From Azospirillum sp. (GTDB lineage Bacteria; Pseudomonadota; Alphaproteobacteria; CACIAM-22H2), in the NCBI GenBank assembly GCA_020249045.1, contig JADCGK010000142.1, positions 1 through 42,974 of the forward strand: a stretch of DNA of 42,974 nt. The letters run 5' to 3'. Numbering within the stretch: the stretch's first letter is position 1; the number at the start of each line of letters is the position of its first letter. Below are positions 1 to 8,185 of the stretch, piece after piece. Under the pieces are notes generated by a model. The model did not search any database, had not been told where the DNA came from, and saw nothing but the letters and a program-made list of their open reading frames with translations. A program made the position numbers and the translations under genes.

Positions 1-581
1 CGGTCGATTTCGGCGAGCGCGCGCTGGAAACCGGCCAGCGCGAAGGTATCGGTGGTTTCCGTCCCGCGCGCGGAGGTGGCGCGCACCACCGCGTTGGCGG
101 TCGCCGGCGCCGTGCGCAACGCGTTGACGATCTGCCGGTCGCCGTCGGCTTCGCGCGCCCAAACCATCTGGCTGTTGGCTTGCGCAAGCGTCGACAGCGT
201 GGCCTTGGTCCGGCCGATTTCGATTTCCCCGCCGTCGCGCGCGGGATACCCCAACCCCATCGTGAACTCGTCGTTGCGGCGGGGATTTTGGTGATGGGCG
301 ATCGTCAGCGCGATGTCGGCGCGCTGGGCGTTGGCAGGCCGGCTTTCCGAACGCGTCGGGCGGGCGGTCAGGTAGCAAATCTTGGCGTTGTTGGGGCCCG
401 CTTCGAAGGCGCGCCAGCCCTCGAAGGTGCCGAGGGCGCGTGGGGTCGCGGATTGGCCGGTCGGGGCTTGTTGATTGGCCGGTGCGGCGCGCTGCTGGGC
501 GGCGGCCGGCGAGGCCGCGAACGAAGCGACAACCGCGGCGAAAATCGCCGCCCGAACGCCGAATCGATGATCCGTTCCCAT
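1..581 (-). CDS. IalB-family (invasion-associated locus B) secreted protein, partial
   Basis: This gene is not in the ORF track because it runs off the left edge. Read on the minus strand from ATG at 581 it is open to base 3, about 193 residues. It begins with a signal peptide (basic start, alanine-rich core, 'SPAAAQQ' cleavage-like site near residue 27). The body has the IalB layout: a WRAF strand, 'KICYLTARPTRSES', a hydrophobic strand followed by 'MGLGYPA', and a C-terminal 'TSARGTETTDTFALAGF' block, which is the family's most recognisable signature. IalB-type proteins are periplasmic or outer-membrane associated in alphaproteobacteria; outside Bartonella the role is unclear, so no virulence function is inferred. 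The missing C-terminus should be only a few residues, judged from the position of the signature. The gene is transcribed divergently from the ECF sigma gene. Family call confident, function unknown. Confidence 0.85.
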   Translation of the reverse strand, partial: MGTDHRFGVRAAIFAAVVASFAASPAAAQQRAAPANQQAPTGQSATPRALGTFEGWRAFEAGPNNAKICYLTARPTRSESRPANAQRADIALTIAHHQNPRRNDEFTMGLGYPARDGGEIEIGRTKATLSTLAQANSQMVWAREADGDRQIVNALRTAPATANAVVRATSARGTETTDTFALAGFQRALAEID

Positions 582-595
582 GGGTGGGCCGTATC

Positions 596-607
596 GCATT
601 CGAATGC
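596..607. promoter_or_regulatory. 12-bp perfect palindrome between the IalB-like and ECF genes
   Basis: GCATTCGAATGC is a perfect palindrome 14 bases upstream of the IalB-like start and about 100 bases upstream of the chosen sigma-factor start. It sits in a 127-base divergent intergenic region with no clear sigma70 promoter. It is a possible operator, but palindromes of this length can arise by chance. Confidence 0.3.
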
Positions 608-708
608 TTTCCGTCAACCGCCCCGCCTTGCGCTTCCGCGACGAAACCGCCGGCCCCGTCGCCGCCGCTTCGCTTGCGCGCGCCGCGCGGGCCTCGCTAC
701 AAGGCCCC

Positions 709-1296
709 ATGCAGCCGACCGACGGGGCGACCCCGCACGACGCGCCGACCTCGCACGAGGCCCATATCCGCGACATTCTGGCGATCGCGCGGGCGCAAGA
801 CCGCGCGGCGTTCGCCCGCTTGTTCGGCTATTTCGGTCCGCGCGTGAAATCCTATCTGCTGCGGCTGGGCGCGGATCAGGCCCAAGCCGAGGATCTGACC
901 CAGGAAGTGATGCTGGCGGTGTGGCGCAAGGCGCCGGCCTACGATCCGCGCCTGGCGGGTCCGTCGACCTGGATCTTCGCGATCGCTCGCAACCGGCGCA
1001 TCGATGCGCTGCGCGCCGAACGGCGCGCCCAGCTCGACCCCGACGATCCCGGTTTGCTGCCCGAGGCGGACGCCCTGCCCGACCGCGTGCTCGATACCGG
1101 GCGCTGGGAATCGCGTCTTGCCCAGGCCTTGCGGGAATTGCCGCCCGAACAGGCCCAGATGCTCAAACTCGCCTATTACGAAGACCGCTCCCACGGCGAT
1201 ATCGCCCAATCCCTTCGTTTGCCACTCGGCACGGTCAAATCGCGCTTGCGACTTGCCGTCGGCCGTTTGCGAACCATGTTCGGTGACGACCAATGA
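709..1296 (+). CDS. ECF-family RNA polymerase sigma factor (RpoE/ChrR-type pair)
   Basis: A 195-residue extracytoplasmic-function sigma factor that would direct core RNA polymerase to stress promoters. Region 2 runs from about residue 20 to 90 and includes 'AEDLTQEVMLAVWRKA' and 'STWIFAIARNRRIDALR'. Region 4 covers about residues 130-190, with 'LPPEQAQMLKLAYYEDRSHGDIA' and the helix-turn-helix 'LRLPLGTVKSRLRLAVGRLR'. The ORF track starts at 580, but the upstream 43 residues are an alanine/arginine-rich stretch with no family match. The ATG at 709 has AAGG just upstream and gives normal family length. The stop overlaps the next start (ATGA at 1293-1296), so sigma and anti-sigma are translationally coupled. 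The cupin-type partner suggests the group that answers singlet oxygen or organic peroxide in Rhodobacter; that specific signal is inference here. Confidence 0.93.
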   Translation: MQPTDGATPHDAPTSHEAHIRDILAIARAQDRAAFARLFGYFGPRVKSYLLRLGADQAQAEDLTQEVMLAVWRKAPAYDPRLAGPSTWIFAIARNRRIDALRAERRAQLDPDDPGLLPEADALPDRVLDTGRWESRLAQALRELPPEQAQMLKLAYYEDRSHGDIAQSLRLPLGTVKSRLRLAVGRLRTMFGDDQ

Positions 1297-1973
1297 ATAT
1301 GCACGCCGCCCTTTCGCCCCGTCCCCTCGCCGACGAGTGGCTTCTCGACTACGCCGCCGGCTCGGCCCCCGAAGCCGTGTCGGTGCTGGTCGCAGCGCAT
1401 CTGGAGCTGTGCCCCGAGGCGCGCGCCACGCTCGCGCGGCTCGAAGCCGTGGGCGGCGCGATGCTCGAGGACCTGCCGCCCGCCGGGCTATCGCCCGCCA
1501 GCATCGAAGCGGTCTTCGCCAAGCTCGACGCGTTGGCGCAGGAATCGGCGGCCGCCCCGCAGCCCGCGCGCGGTGCCGCTGCGGCCCTGCCGCGCGCGCT
1601 GGCGCCCTATATTCCCGACGGCATCGATGCGCTGCCCTGGAAGAACGCGGGCCGCGGCTTCGAAGAAGCGGCGCTGGGCCGGCGCGGTCGGCATACGATG
1701 AGCCTGCTGCGCGCGCGCGACGGCGGCCGCGTGCCGACGCACACCCACACCGGAACCGAATTCCTGCTCGTGCTCGACGGCAGTTTCCGCGACGAGCGCG
1801 CGGCTTATGCGCGCGGCGAGGTGTGCGTGGGCGATGCGGAAACGCTGCATACGCCGACGGTCGATCGCGGCACCAGCTGCCTGTGCTTGTCGGTCAGCGA
1901 CGGGGCGGTGCGCTTGCCCGGCCTGATGGGGCGCTTGCTGAACCCGCTGCTGCGCTGGCAAGCGGGCCGCTGA
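1293..1973 (+). CDS. ChrR-like anti-sigma factor with C-terminal cupin domain
   Basis: A 226-residue partner of the ECF sigma factor, sharing the ATGA overlap. The N-terminal anti-sigma domain (about residues 10-85) contains 'LLDYAAGS' and 'AAHLELCPEA'; the C-terminal cupin spans about 105-215. In characterised ChrR the cupin zinc is held by H-x-H-x3-E and a second His 30 residues after the Glu. All four are present here ('HTHTGTE', then His exactly 30 residues later in 'LHTP'). The N-terminal zinc site, normally two His and two Cys, is depleted: H36 and C40 are present, but the last Cys position is A43, and counting back 25 residues from H36 lands on P11 rather than His. H4 might substitute. 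The protein may therefore bind its sigma factor without the usual zinc. Confidence 0.88.
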   Translation: MNMHAALSPRPLADEWLLDYAAGSAPEAVSVLVAAHLELCPEARATLARLEAVGGAMLEDLPPAGLSPASIEAVFAKLDALAQESAAAPQPARGAAAALPRALAPYIPDGIDALPWKNAGRGFEEAALGRRGRHTMSLLRARDGGRVPTHTHTGTEFLLVLDGSFRDERAAYARGEVCVGDAETLHTPTVDRGTSCLCLSVSDGAVRLPGLMGRLLNPLLRWQAGR

Positions 1974-1993
1974 GACGCGCGTCCGAACCCGGG

Positions 1994-2539
1994 TCACACC
2001 CGCCGCAGCGGGGGGCCCAAGCGGCGCTTTTCCACGACGAAGGATTTGGGTGCGGACGCGGCCCGCGGGGCGCGCGGCGGCGGTGCGAATAGCGGGCGCG
2101 GCGGCGCTTCGAAATCGCCCGCGTCGTCGCTTGCGGGCCGGCGCGCCGGCCGGACGAAAGCCGGATCGGACTCGGCGAAGCTCGGCGGCGCGAAATTTCC
2201 CGGCCCCATGATTTTGCGCGGACTCGGCTTGCGCCGCGCGCGCGGGGCTTTGGTCTTCGGCTTCACATCAGCAAGGCGCACTTCGATCTTGCGCTCGGAT
2301 ACGGTGGAGCCATCCAGCGCCTCGATCGCCGCCTTGCAGTGCTTTTCCGTCGCCATGGTCACGAAGCCATAGCCGATGGCCTTGCCCGAGGCGGGGTCGG
2401 TGGGCACCGAGGCTTCGATCACGATGCCGTGCGAATCGAACAGATCGGCAAGACGCTCCGCCGTGAAATCGAACGGCACGTTCCCGACGAAAAGCCGGGT
2501 GTTGTACACCTTGGGCTGAGGGGCGGCGGGCTTGTCCAT
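1994..2539 (-). CDS. RRM-domain RNA-binding protein
   Basis: A 181-residue protein with one RNA recognition motif at about residues 12-90. RNP2 is 'RLFVGNVPF' and RNP1 is 'AIGYGFVTM', with aromatic residues in the RNA-stacking positions. The remaining ~90 residues are a basic, proline/arginine-rich low-complexity tail ('KPKTKAPRARRKPSPRK', later 'PPPRAPRAA'), likely disordered and able to bind RNA. The track's start at 2650 is a TTG that adds 37 unrelated residues. ATG at 2539 is preferred because it has AAGGA about 10 bases upstream and places the RRM at the usual distance from the N-terminus. Single-RRM proteins occur in many bacteria, and cold or stress roles are reported for some; the targets here are unknown. 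It is convergent with the anti-sigma gene. Confidence 0.9.
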   Translation of the reverse strand: MDKPAAPQPKVYNTRLFVGNVPFDFTAERLADLFDSHGIVIEASVPTDPASGKAIGYGFVTMATEKHCKAAIEALDGSTVSERKIEVRLADVKPKTKAPRARRKPSPRKIMGPGNFAPPSFAESDPAFVRPARRPASDDAGDFEAPPRPLFAPPPRAPRAASAPKSFVVEKRRLGPPLRRV

Positions 2540-2596
2540 GACGACCGAGTTTTTCCTTCTATGGTAACCGGTTAGCCGGTCGGTTCGAGACTCGAC

Positions 2597-2626
2597 GAAT
2601 ATCTTCCGCCGACGATATTCCACCAA
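2597..2626 (-). promoter_or_regulatory. Promoter of the RRM gene with an embedded inverted repeat
   Basis: On the minus strand TTGGTG (2626-2621) is followed after 17 bases by GATATT (2603-2598), a good sigma70-type pair about 60 bases upstream of the RRM gene. A perfect 7-bp inverted repeat GAATATC-N10-GATATTC (2597-2603 and 2614-2620) covers the -10 element and most of the spacer. That is the position of a repressor operator. The 271-base divergent gap it lies in holds nothing else I can support. Confidence 0.5.
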
Positions 2627-2810
2627 ACGGGCGCATATTTCTCCCGCCAATCGCGCATGGCCGGCGCCGGATTTCCGCCGCCCGATGCAACCCCTGACGG
2701 CACGCTAGCCCCGAATTGTGCAAGGAACGTGACAGACCGGGCTGAAATTCCCGTGAAGGCCGATGCCCCGGGGATTCGACATCGGGGGTGCCATGGCCTA
2801 CGCTAACCCA

Positions 2811-3605
2811 ATGCGCAAGCTGTTGCCCATCCTACCCTTTCTGCTGTTGACGCTGGCCCCGGCCAGCGCGTCGGAGCGGCAGCGCGTGGTGCCCGCGATG
2901 GCCGGCAACGTCGAAAAAGTGGCGGCGCGCTGCGAAGTGCCGAGCGACATGCTGGCTCTGCGTCACCCGTTACCGCTCGTCGCCCGCCGCCTGACCGAGG
3001 GCCGACAATTGACCGTCGTGGCACTCGGCTCGTCCTCGACGCAAGGGGCCGGCGCCTCGACGCCGGGCAACGCCTATCCCGCGCGGCTGGAAAGCGAGTT
3101 GCACGCGCTGTTGCCGCATATGGCGATCACGGTCATCAACAAGGGCGTGGGCGGGGAGGATGCGGGCCAGATGCTCGCGCGCTTCGAGCGCGACGTGCTG
3201 TCGGTCGAACCGGATTTGGTGATCTGGCAAGCGGGCGTGAACGCGGCGATCCGCGGCACGTCGCTGGACGAGTTCGTCGAGCAGATGAACGAGGGCATCG
3301 AACGCATGCGCGCGCGCGGCATCGACGTGATGCTGATGGGCCCGCAAAACGCGCCGCGCTACCTCGAAGCGCCGCAACGGCGCGAATACGCCGATCATCT
3401 GATGCTGCTGTCGCGGCTGCACGACGCGCCGATCTTTCCGCGCTTCCGGATCATGTCGCATTGGCTGGCGACGGGCGCCTTCCGCGCGGAGGAGATCGTC
3501 GCCCCCGACAGGCTGCACATGACCGATGCGAGCTATTACTGCATCGCCCGGCTGCTGGCGCGCGCGATCGTTTCCGCCCGGCCGGCCGCGCAAGCCGCGC
3601 GCTGA
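2811..3605 (+). CDS. Secreted SGNH/GDSL-type hydrolase
   Basis: A 264-residue exported hydrolase of the SGNH superfamily (esterase, lipase or sugar deacetylase). The chosen start gives a classic signal peptide, 'MRKLLPILPFLLLTLAPASA'. In-frame ATGs at 2763 and 2793 would put 6-16 extra residues before it. Block I is 'VVALGSSSTQGAG' with the catalytic Ser, block II 'NKGVGGEDA' supplies the oxyanion Gly, block III is 'WQAGVNAA' (Asn of the G-x-N motif), and block V is 'APDRLHMTD' with the Asp/His of the triad. The substrate cannot be read from the sequence; a cell-wall or surface-glycan ester is possible. The gene ends six bases from the convergent paaE stop, so it has no link to phenylacetate genes beyond position. 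Confidence 0.88.
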   Translation: MRKLLPILPFLLLTLAPASASERQRVVPAMAGNVEKVAARCEVPSDMLALRHPLPLVARRLTEGRQLTVVALGSSSTQGAGASTPGNAYPARLESELHALLPHMAITVINKGVGGEDAGQMLARFERDVLSVEPDLVIWQAGVNAAIRGTSLDEFVEQMNEGIERMRARGIDVMLMGPQNAPRYLEAPQRREYADHLMLLSRLHDAPIFPRFRIMSHWLATGAFRAEEIVAPDRLHMTDASYYCIARLLARAIVSARPAAQAAR

Positions 3606-3611
3606 GCGCGC

Positions 3612-4682
3612 TCACGCCTCGTCGAAATCGAGCACGACCTCCTCGGTCGTCGGGTGCGCCTGACAGGCGAGCACAAAGCCCTTTTCGAGCTCCCACGGCG
3701 CCAAGGCGTAGTTGACGTCCATCTTGACCGCGCCCGCGCGCGTCAGACAGCGGCAGGTCGAACACACGCCGCCTTTGCAGCTGTGCGGAATCTCGAGGCC
3801 GCGCGCGAGCCCCGCATCGACGATCGACGGGCCGTCGAAGGGCACGTCGAACGCCTGACGGATGCCGTCGCGGATCACGGTGACGCGCGCGGCACCCGTG
3901 CGCGCCGCCGAAAGAACGGGCGCGCCCGCGGGCTGCGCCGAGTCCGGGGCCGCGAACAACTCCGTGTGGAGGGCCGCGGGTGCCGCACCCAATCGGACCA
4001 AGGCGGCCTTGGCCGTTTCGATCATCGCGAGCGGACCGCACAGATAGACCCCGTGCAGCGCCGCCGGATCGAACAGCGCAAGCGCCAAGCCTTCGAGCTT
4101 GGCTTCGTCCAAACGGCCGTCGAGCAGAAAGGTATCCTGCTTCTCGCGGCTCAAGACATGCGCGACCGAAAAACGCGTCATGTGCCGGTTCTTGAGGTCC
4201 TCGACCGCCTCGCGAAAGGCGATCGAATCGACCGTCTTGTTGGCGTAGATCATCGCCACGCGCGACCCGGGCTCCTCGGCCAGGATCGTCTTGGCGATCG
4301 ACAGGATCGGCGTGATCCCGCTGCCCGCCGCCACCAGCAGATAGGCCCGCGAGGCCGCCGGATCGAGTGCGGGCGTGAACCGCCCCTCGGGCGTGCCGAC
4401 GTCGACCACATCGCCCGGCTTCAGACTGTCGTTGGCCCAGGTCGAAACACGCCCGCCCGGCACGCGCTTGATGCCCACGCGCAGGACGCCTTCGTGGGGC
4501 GCCGCACAGATCGAATAGCTGCGCCGCTGCGCGACGCCGTCGATGGGCGTGCGAAGCGTCACGTATTGGCCCGCCCGAAAGCGATAGGCGTCGGCCAGCG
4601 CCGGAGGTACCGCGAAGGTCACCGCGACGCAGTCGCGGGTCTGGCGTTCGATCGCGGCGACGGAAAGAGCGTGGAATTCCAT
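3612..4682 (-). CDS. paaE: Phenylacetyl-CoA epoxidase reductase subunit PaaE
   Basis: A 356-residue flavoprotein reductase that passes electrons from NADPH to the PaaAC di-iron oxygenase. The N-terminal ferredoxin-reductase barrel carries the flavin motif 'RRSYSICA'. The NAD(P)-binding fold has 'VAAGSGITPILSI' and ends with 'YLCGPLAMI'. The C-terminal plant-type ferredoxin (about residues 265-356) has the [2Fe-2S] cysteines in 'SCKGGVCSTCRC' plus a fourth in 'FVLACQAHP'. All expected domains are present at normal length. The ATG overlaps the paaD stop by one base (TGATG), so it is translated by coupling. It is the last gene of the paaABCDE set; the ring-opening and beta-oxidation genes (paaG, paaZ, paaH, paaJ, paaK) are not in this window. 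Confidence 0.95.
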   Translation of the reverse strand: MEFHALSVAAIERQTRDCVAVTFAVPPALADAYRFRAGQYVTLRTPIDGVAQRRSYSICAAPHEGVLRVGIKRVPGGRVSTWANDSLKPGDVVDVGTPEGRFTPALDPAASRAYLLVAAGSGITPILSIAKTILAEEPGSRVAMIYANKTVDSIAFREAVEDLKNRHMTRFSVAHVLSREKQDTFLLDGRLDEAKLEGLALALFDPAALHGVYLCGPLAMIETAKAALVRLGAAPAALHTELFAAPDSAQPAGAPVLSAARTGAARVTVIRDGIRQAFDVPFDGPSIVDAGLARGLEIPHSCKGGVCSTCRCLTRAGAVKMDVNYALAPWELEKGFVLACQAHPTTEEVVLDFDEA

Positions 4683-5197
4683 CAGATGCACTTGAAGTAT
4701 TCGAAGGGTTCGCGGCAGGCGAGACAGCGATAGAGCGCCTTGCAGGCGGTCGAGCCGAACTCGCTGGTCTTTTCGACCCGGCCGCTGTCGCAGCGCGGAC
4801 AAGCGGGGCGGACGTCCTCGGCGAACAGGGCGCGCTTGCCCTTCGGCGCTTGGCCGATGGGCGGCGCTATTCCGTAGGCGCGGAGTTTCTCGCGCGCGGC
4901 CGGGCCGATCCAATCGGTCGTCCATGCGGGGTCGGTCACGGTCGCGATTCGCACCGGGCCCAGCCCCGCGCGTTCCAGCGCCAGGCGCGCATCGAGGGCG
5001 ATCGCGGCGGTCGCGGGACAGCCGGAATAGGTCGGAGTCAAATCGACCTCCAAACCTGCAGCGCCGTCGCGGACCGCCCGGACGACGCCGAGATCGACGA
5101 GCGACAAGGCGGGCACTTCCGGATCGGGCACGTGCGCGAGCACGTCCCACGCCCGGGCGACGCGATCGGATGCCGGTGAAGCGACGGCGTTCACCAT
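4682..5197 (-). CDS. paaD: Phenylacetate degradation protein PaaD (MIP18/DUF59 family)
   Basis: A 171-residue PaaD, thought to help assemble or insert the iron-sulfur cluster of the epoxidase system. The N-terminal two thirds is a DUF59/MIP18 domain with 'VPDPEVPALSLVDLGVV' and the conserved 'TPTYSGCPA' Cys (C60). The C-terminus is a zinc-ribbon-like tail typical of PaaD: C133-x2-C136, then C152, C158-x2-C161 and C170 ('YFKCI'). Start at ATG 5197, seven bases inside the end of paaC, consistent with tight coupling. Family membership is clear; the biochemical role is known only by analogy with other Fe-S assembly factors. Confidence 0.94.
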   Translation of the reverse strand: MVNAVASPASDRVARAWDVLAHVPDPEVPALSLVDLGVVRAVRDGAAGLEVDLTPTYSGCPATAAIALDARLALERAGLGPVRIATVTDPAWTTDWIGPAAREKLRAYGIAPPIGQAPKGKRALFAEDVRPACPRCDSGRVEKTSEFGSTACKALYRCLACREPFEYFKCI

Positions 5198-5943
5198 GTC
5201 GCGCCCGGATAGGCGCGCGGCAGGAACTGCATGGTCGCGAGCAGATGGCCGAGCGCTTCGGAATGGCGGCCGGCGTAACCGCCCGTCTGGGTCCAGCCGT
5301 CCTTCGGGCGGCGCAACGTCGCCGCGCGCAGCACTTCGTCGACCGTGGCGTTCCAAGCGGGCTTCAGCGCGGCCGGGTCCGGAACCGAATCGCCGAGCGC
5401 CGCCACGACCGCGTCGGTTTCGAAGAACTCGCCCGTGTATTCCCACAGCGCATCGACCGCGGCTTGCGCGCGCGCGTGGCTTTCGGCCGTACCGTCGCCC
5501 AAGCGCACGACCCATTCGCCCGAATGGCGCAAATGATAATGCGCTTCCTTGGCCGCCTTGGCGGCGATGCCCGCGAGCCGGGCGTCGCTTGCGCGCGCCA
5601 AGCCCGCGAAGGCTTCGACCTGCCAGGCGTCGAACAGGAATTGCCGGACCATCGTGTGGGCGAAATCGCCGTTGGGCCGCTCGCACAGCAGCGCGTTGCG
5701 GAAGTCCCAAGCGTCGCGCGAATAGGCGAGCGCGTCCGCATCGCGGCCTTTGCCTTCCAAGGTTCCGGCATAGGCGAGGAATTGTTCGGCCTGACCGGTC
5801 AGATCGAGGCCGATATTGGCGAGCGCGATATCCTCCTCGAGCTCGGGCGCATGGCCGCACCATTCCGCGACGCGATGGCCCAGGATCAGGCACGAATCCC
5901 CGTGCCGCAGCAGATACTCGAACAAGGCCGCCGCGCGTTCCAT
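5191..5943 (-). CDS. paaC: Phenylacetyl-CoA epoxidase subunit PaaC
   Basis: A 250-residue ferritin-like structural partner of PaaA. It opens with 'LFEYLLRHGDSCLILGHRVAEWCGHAPELEEDIALANIGLDL', quoted here only as the landmark pattern LGHR...WCG...EEDIA that typifies PaaC. Later 'KEAHYHLRHSGEWVVRLGDGT' gives the helix matching the second di-iron helix pair of PaaA. The C-terminus ends in 'LPRAYPGATW', the usual PaaC tail. The start at ATG 5943 lies two bases beyond the paaB stop. PaaC does not bind iron itself in the characterised enzyme but forms the AC heterodimer core. Length and motifs are complete. Confidence 0.94.
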   Translation of the reverse strand: MERAAALFEYLLRHGDSCLILGHRVAEWCGHAPELEEDIALANIGLDLTGQAEQFLAYAGTLEGKGRDADALAYSRDAWDFRNALLCERPNGDFAHTMVRQFLFDAWQVEAFAGLARASDARLAGIAAKAAKEAHYHLRHSGEWVVRLGDGTAESHARAQAAVDALWEYTGEFFETDAVVAALGDSVPDPAALKPAWNATVDEVLRAATLRRPKDGWTQTGGYAGRHSEALGHLLATMQFLPRAYPGATW

Positions 5944-5945
5944 CG

Positions 5946-6233
5946 TCAGATGTTCTTCACGCCGTCGGGGATGTTGTAGAAGGTCGGATGCCGGTAGACC
6001 TTGTCGGTCATCGGTTCGAACATCTCGTCCTTGCGCGCGGGATCGGACGCCACGATGTCCGCCGAACGCGCGACCCACACGCTGACGCCCTCGGCGCGCC
6101 GGCAATAGACGTCGCGCGCCATGTCGACCGCCATCGCGCCGTCCACCGCGTGCAGCGAGCCGACATGACGGTGCGCGAGCCCGCTGCGCGAGCGCACGAA
6201 AACCTCCCACAGCGGCCAATCCTTGCGTTCCAT
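5946..6233 (-). CDS. paaB: Phenylacetyl-CoA epoxidase subunit PaaB
   Basis: A 95-residue small subunit. The pattern 'WPLWEVFVRSRSGLAHRHVGSLHA' followed by 'YCRRAEGVSVWVARS' and the C-terminal 'DKVYRHPTFYNIPDGVKNI' is diagnostic for PaaB. In the characterised complex PaaB bridges PaaAC units and is needed for activity. The gene is nine bases from the paaA stop and two bases from the paaC start, in the canonical A-B-C-D-E order. Confidence 0.95.
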   Translation of the reverse strand: MERKDWPLWEVFVRSRSGLAHRHVGSLHAVDGAMAVDMARDVYCRRAEGVSVWVARSADIVASDPARKDEMFEPMTDKVYRHPTFYNIPDGVKNI

Positions 6234-6242
6234 GGGAACCGC

Positions 6243-7247
<1,005 letters not shown>

Positions 7248-7278
7248 GACCCGCGTTCCTCCCGGGAACCAGGGCCAC

Positions 7279-7325
7279 AATATGTCACGGTTTGGAACGC
7301 TTTTGAAGCCCAACTTGTGACATAT
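7279..7325 (-). promoter_or_regulatory. Operator-like inverted repeat and candidate promoter for paaABCDE
   Basis: ATATGTCAC (7280-7288) and GTGACATAT (7317-7325) form a perfect 9-bp inverted repeat separated by 28 bases. On the minus strand, TTCAAA (7307-7302) and CATATT (7284-7279) are spaced 17 bases apart and form a plausible promoter, with the left arm over the -10 and the -35 between the arms. The whole element overlaps the last codons of paaX, and the left arm contains the paaX TGA stop (7287-7285). PaaX is the obvious candidate binder, though the arms do not resemble the E. coli PaaX site as I know it. The repeat is seen; its function is inferred. Confidence 0.55.
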
Positions 7326-8184
7326 GACCGGCGGCGAAACGCCGCCGCAAGGACTTGTCCGCGCGCGGCAATTTCCCGTCCGGCCCGGCGCCGTGCGCGT
7401 CGAGCCACGCTTCCGAGGCCGCGAGCAGCGCCCGGTAACGGCCGGCGAGCCGCGCGCGCGCGCGCGTCCCCGGCCAGTCGCGCGGCAGAAGTCCCGCGGG
7501 CAGGCCCGGATCGCGCAGCGCCAGGCGGCGGAATTCGTGGATCAGGATCAATCGGGCACGCAAGCACCGTTCGGGATCGCGCGGACCCGGCCCGGCGGGC
7601 GCGAGACGCCGGGCGAGATCCGACCAAGCCCGGCCCAAGCCCGGCAGGTCCCATGCGCGGGCGATCAATGCGCGCGCGGGTCCTTCGGGCGCCGCCGGGC
7701 CCGCGACGATCGCCGGGCGCCGGTCGTCGGGCAGGCTTGCGAGCACGGAGGCAAGCGCGTCGGGGTCCGCATCGGGATGGATCATCGTCGTCGGGCCGGC
7801 GGAAGCAAAGCCGATCCATTCGAACGGTCGGCGCGCGGCAACGCGCGCCGGCATCGGCGGGAATATCGCCACCCGCCAAGGCCCGGCGCGCTTGGCTTCG
7901 GGGACGGCATAAATCCGCCGGGCCGCTTCGCGCGTGCGCGCGGCCCCTTCGGGCGCCAGAGCGTAGAAGGCGCGCTTGCCCGCGCGCCGCGGTTCGAGCC
8001 AGCCCTCGGCCACCAAGCGCGACAAGGCCGTGCGCAATTGGGAGTCGTTGACGCCCAGCATTCCGGCGATGGCCGCGAGCGTGGCGTAGGCCGCGACGCC
8101 CCCGCGTGGAACGATCAGATCGCCGAAGATCGTGACGACGAGAGAGCCCGCATTCGTCCCGTCGCGGCGCGCGCGTCGGCGCAT
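7285..8184 (-). CDS. paaX: PaaX-family transcriptional repressor
   Basis: A 299-residue regulator. '[16 protein letters not shown]' at about residue 14 is the PaaX N-terminal signature. It is followed by a winged helix-turn-helix ('[31 protein letters not shown]', landmark for DNA binding) and a C-terminal PaaX domain with '[27 protein letters not shown]'. Characterised PaaX represses paa genes and is released by phenylacetyl-CoA. Start ATG 8184 lies one base after the lipoprotein stop (TGAGATG), so it may be expressed from the upstream argD-hslO-lipoprotein run as well as from a local promoter. Its 3' end is embedded in the operator-like repeat, which suggests a direct feedback link with paaA. 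Residues 80-220 are alanine/proline-rich but of normal family length. Confidence 0.92.
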   Translation of the reverse strand: MRRRARRDGTNAGSLVVTIFGDLIVPRGGVAAYATLAAIAGMLGVNDSQLRTALSRLVAEGWLEPRRAGKRAFYALAPEGAARTREAARRIYAVPEAKRAGPWRVAIFPPMPARVAARRPFEWIGFASAGPTTMIHPDADPDALASVLASLPDDRRPAIVAGPAAPEGPARALIARAWDLPGLGRAWSDLARRLAPAGPGPRDPERCLRARLILIHEFRRLALRDPGLPAGLLPRDWPGTRARARLAGRYRALLAASEAWLDAHGAGPDGKLPRADKSLRRRFAAGHMSQVGLQKRSKP

Positions 8185-8185
8185 C

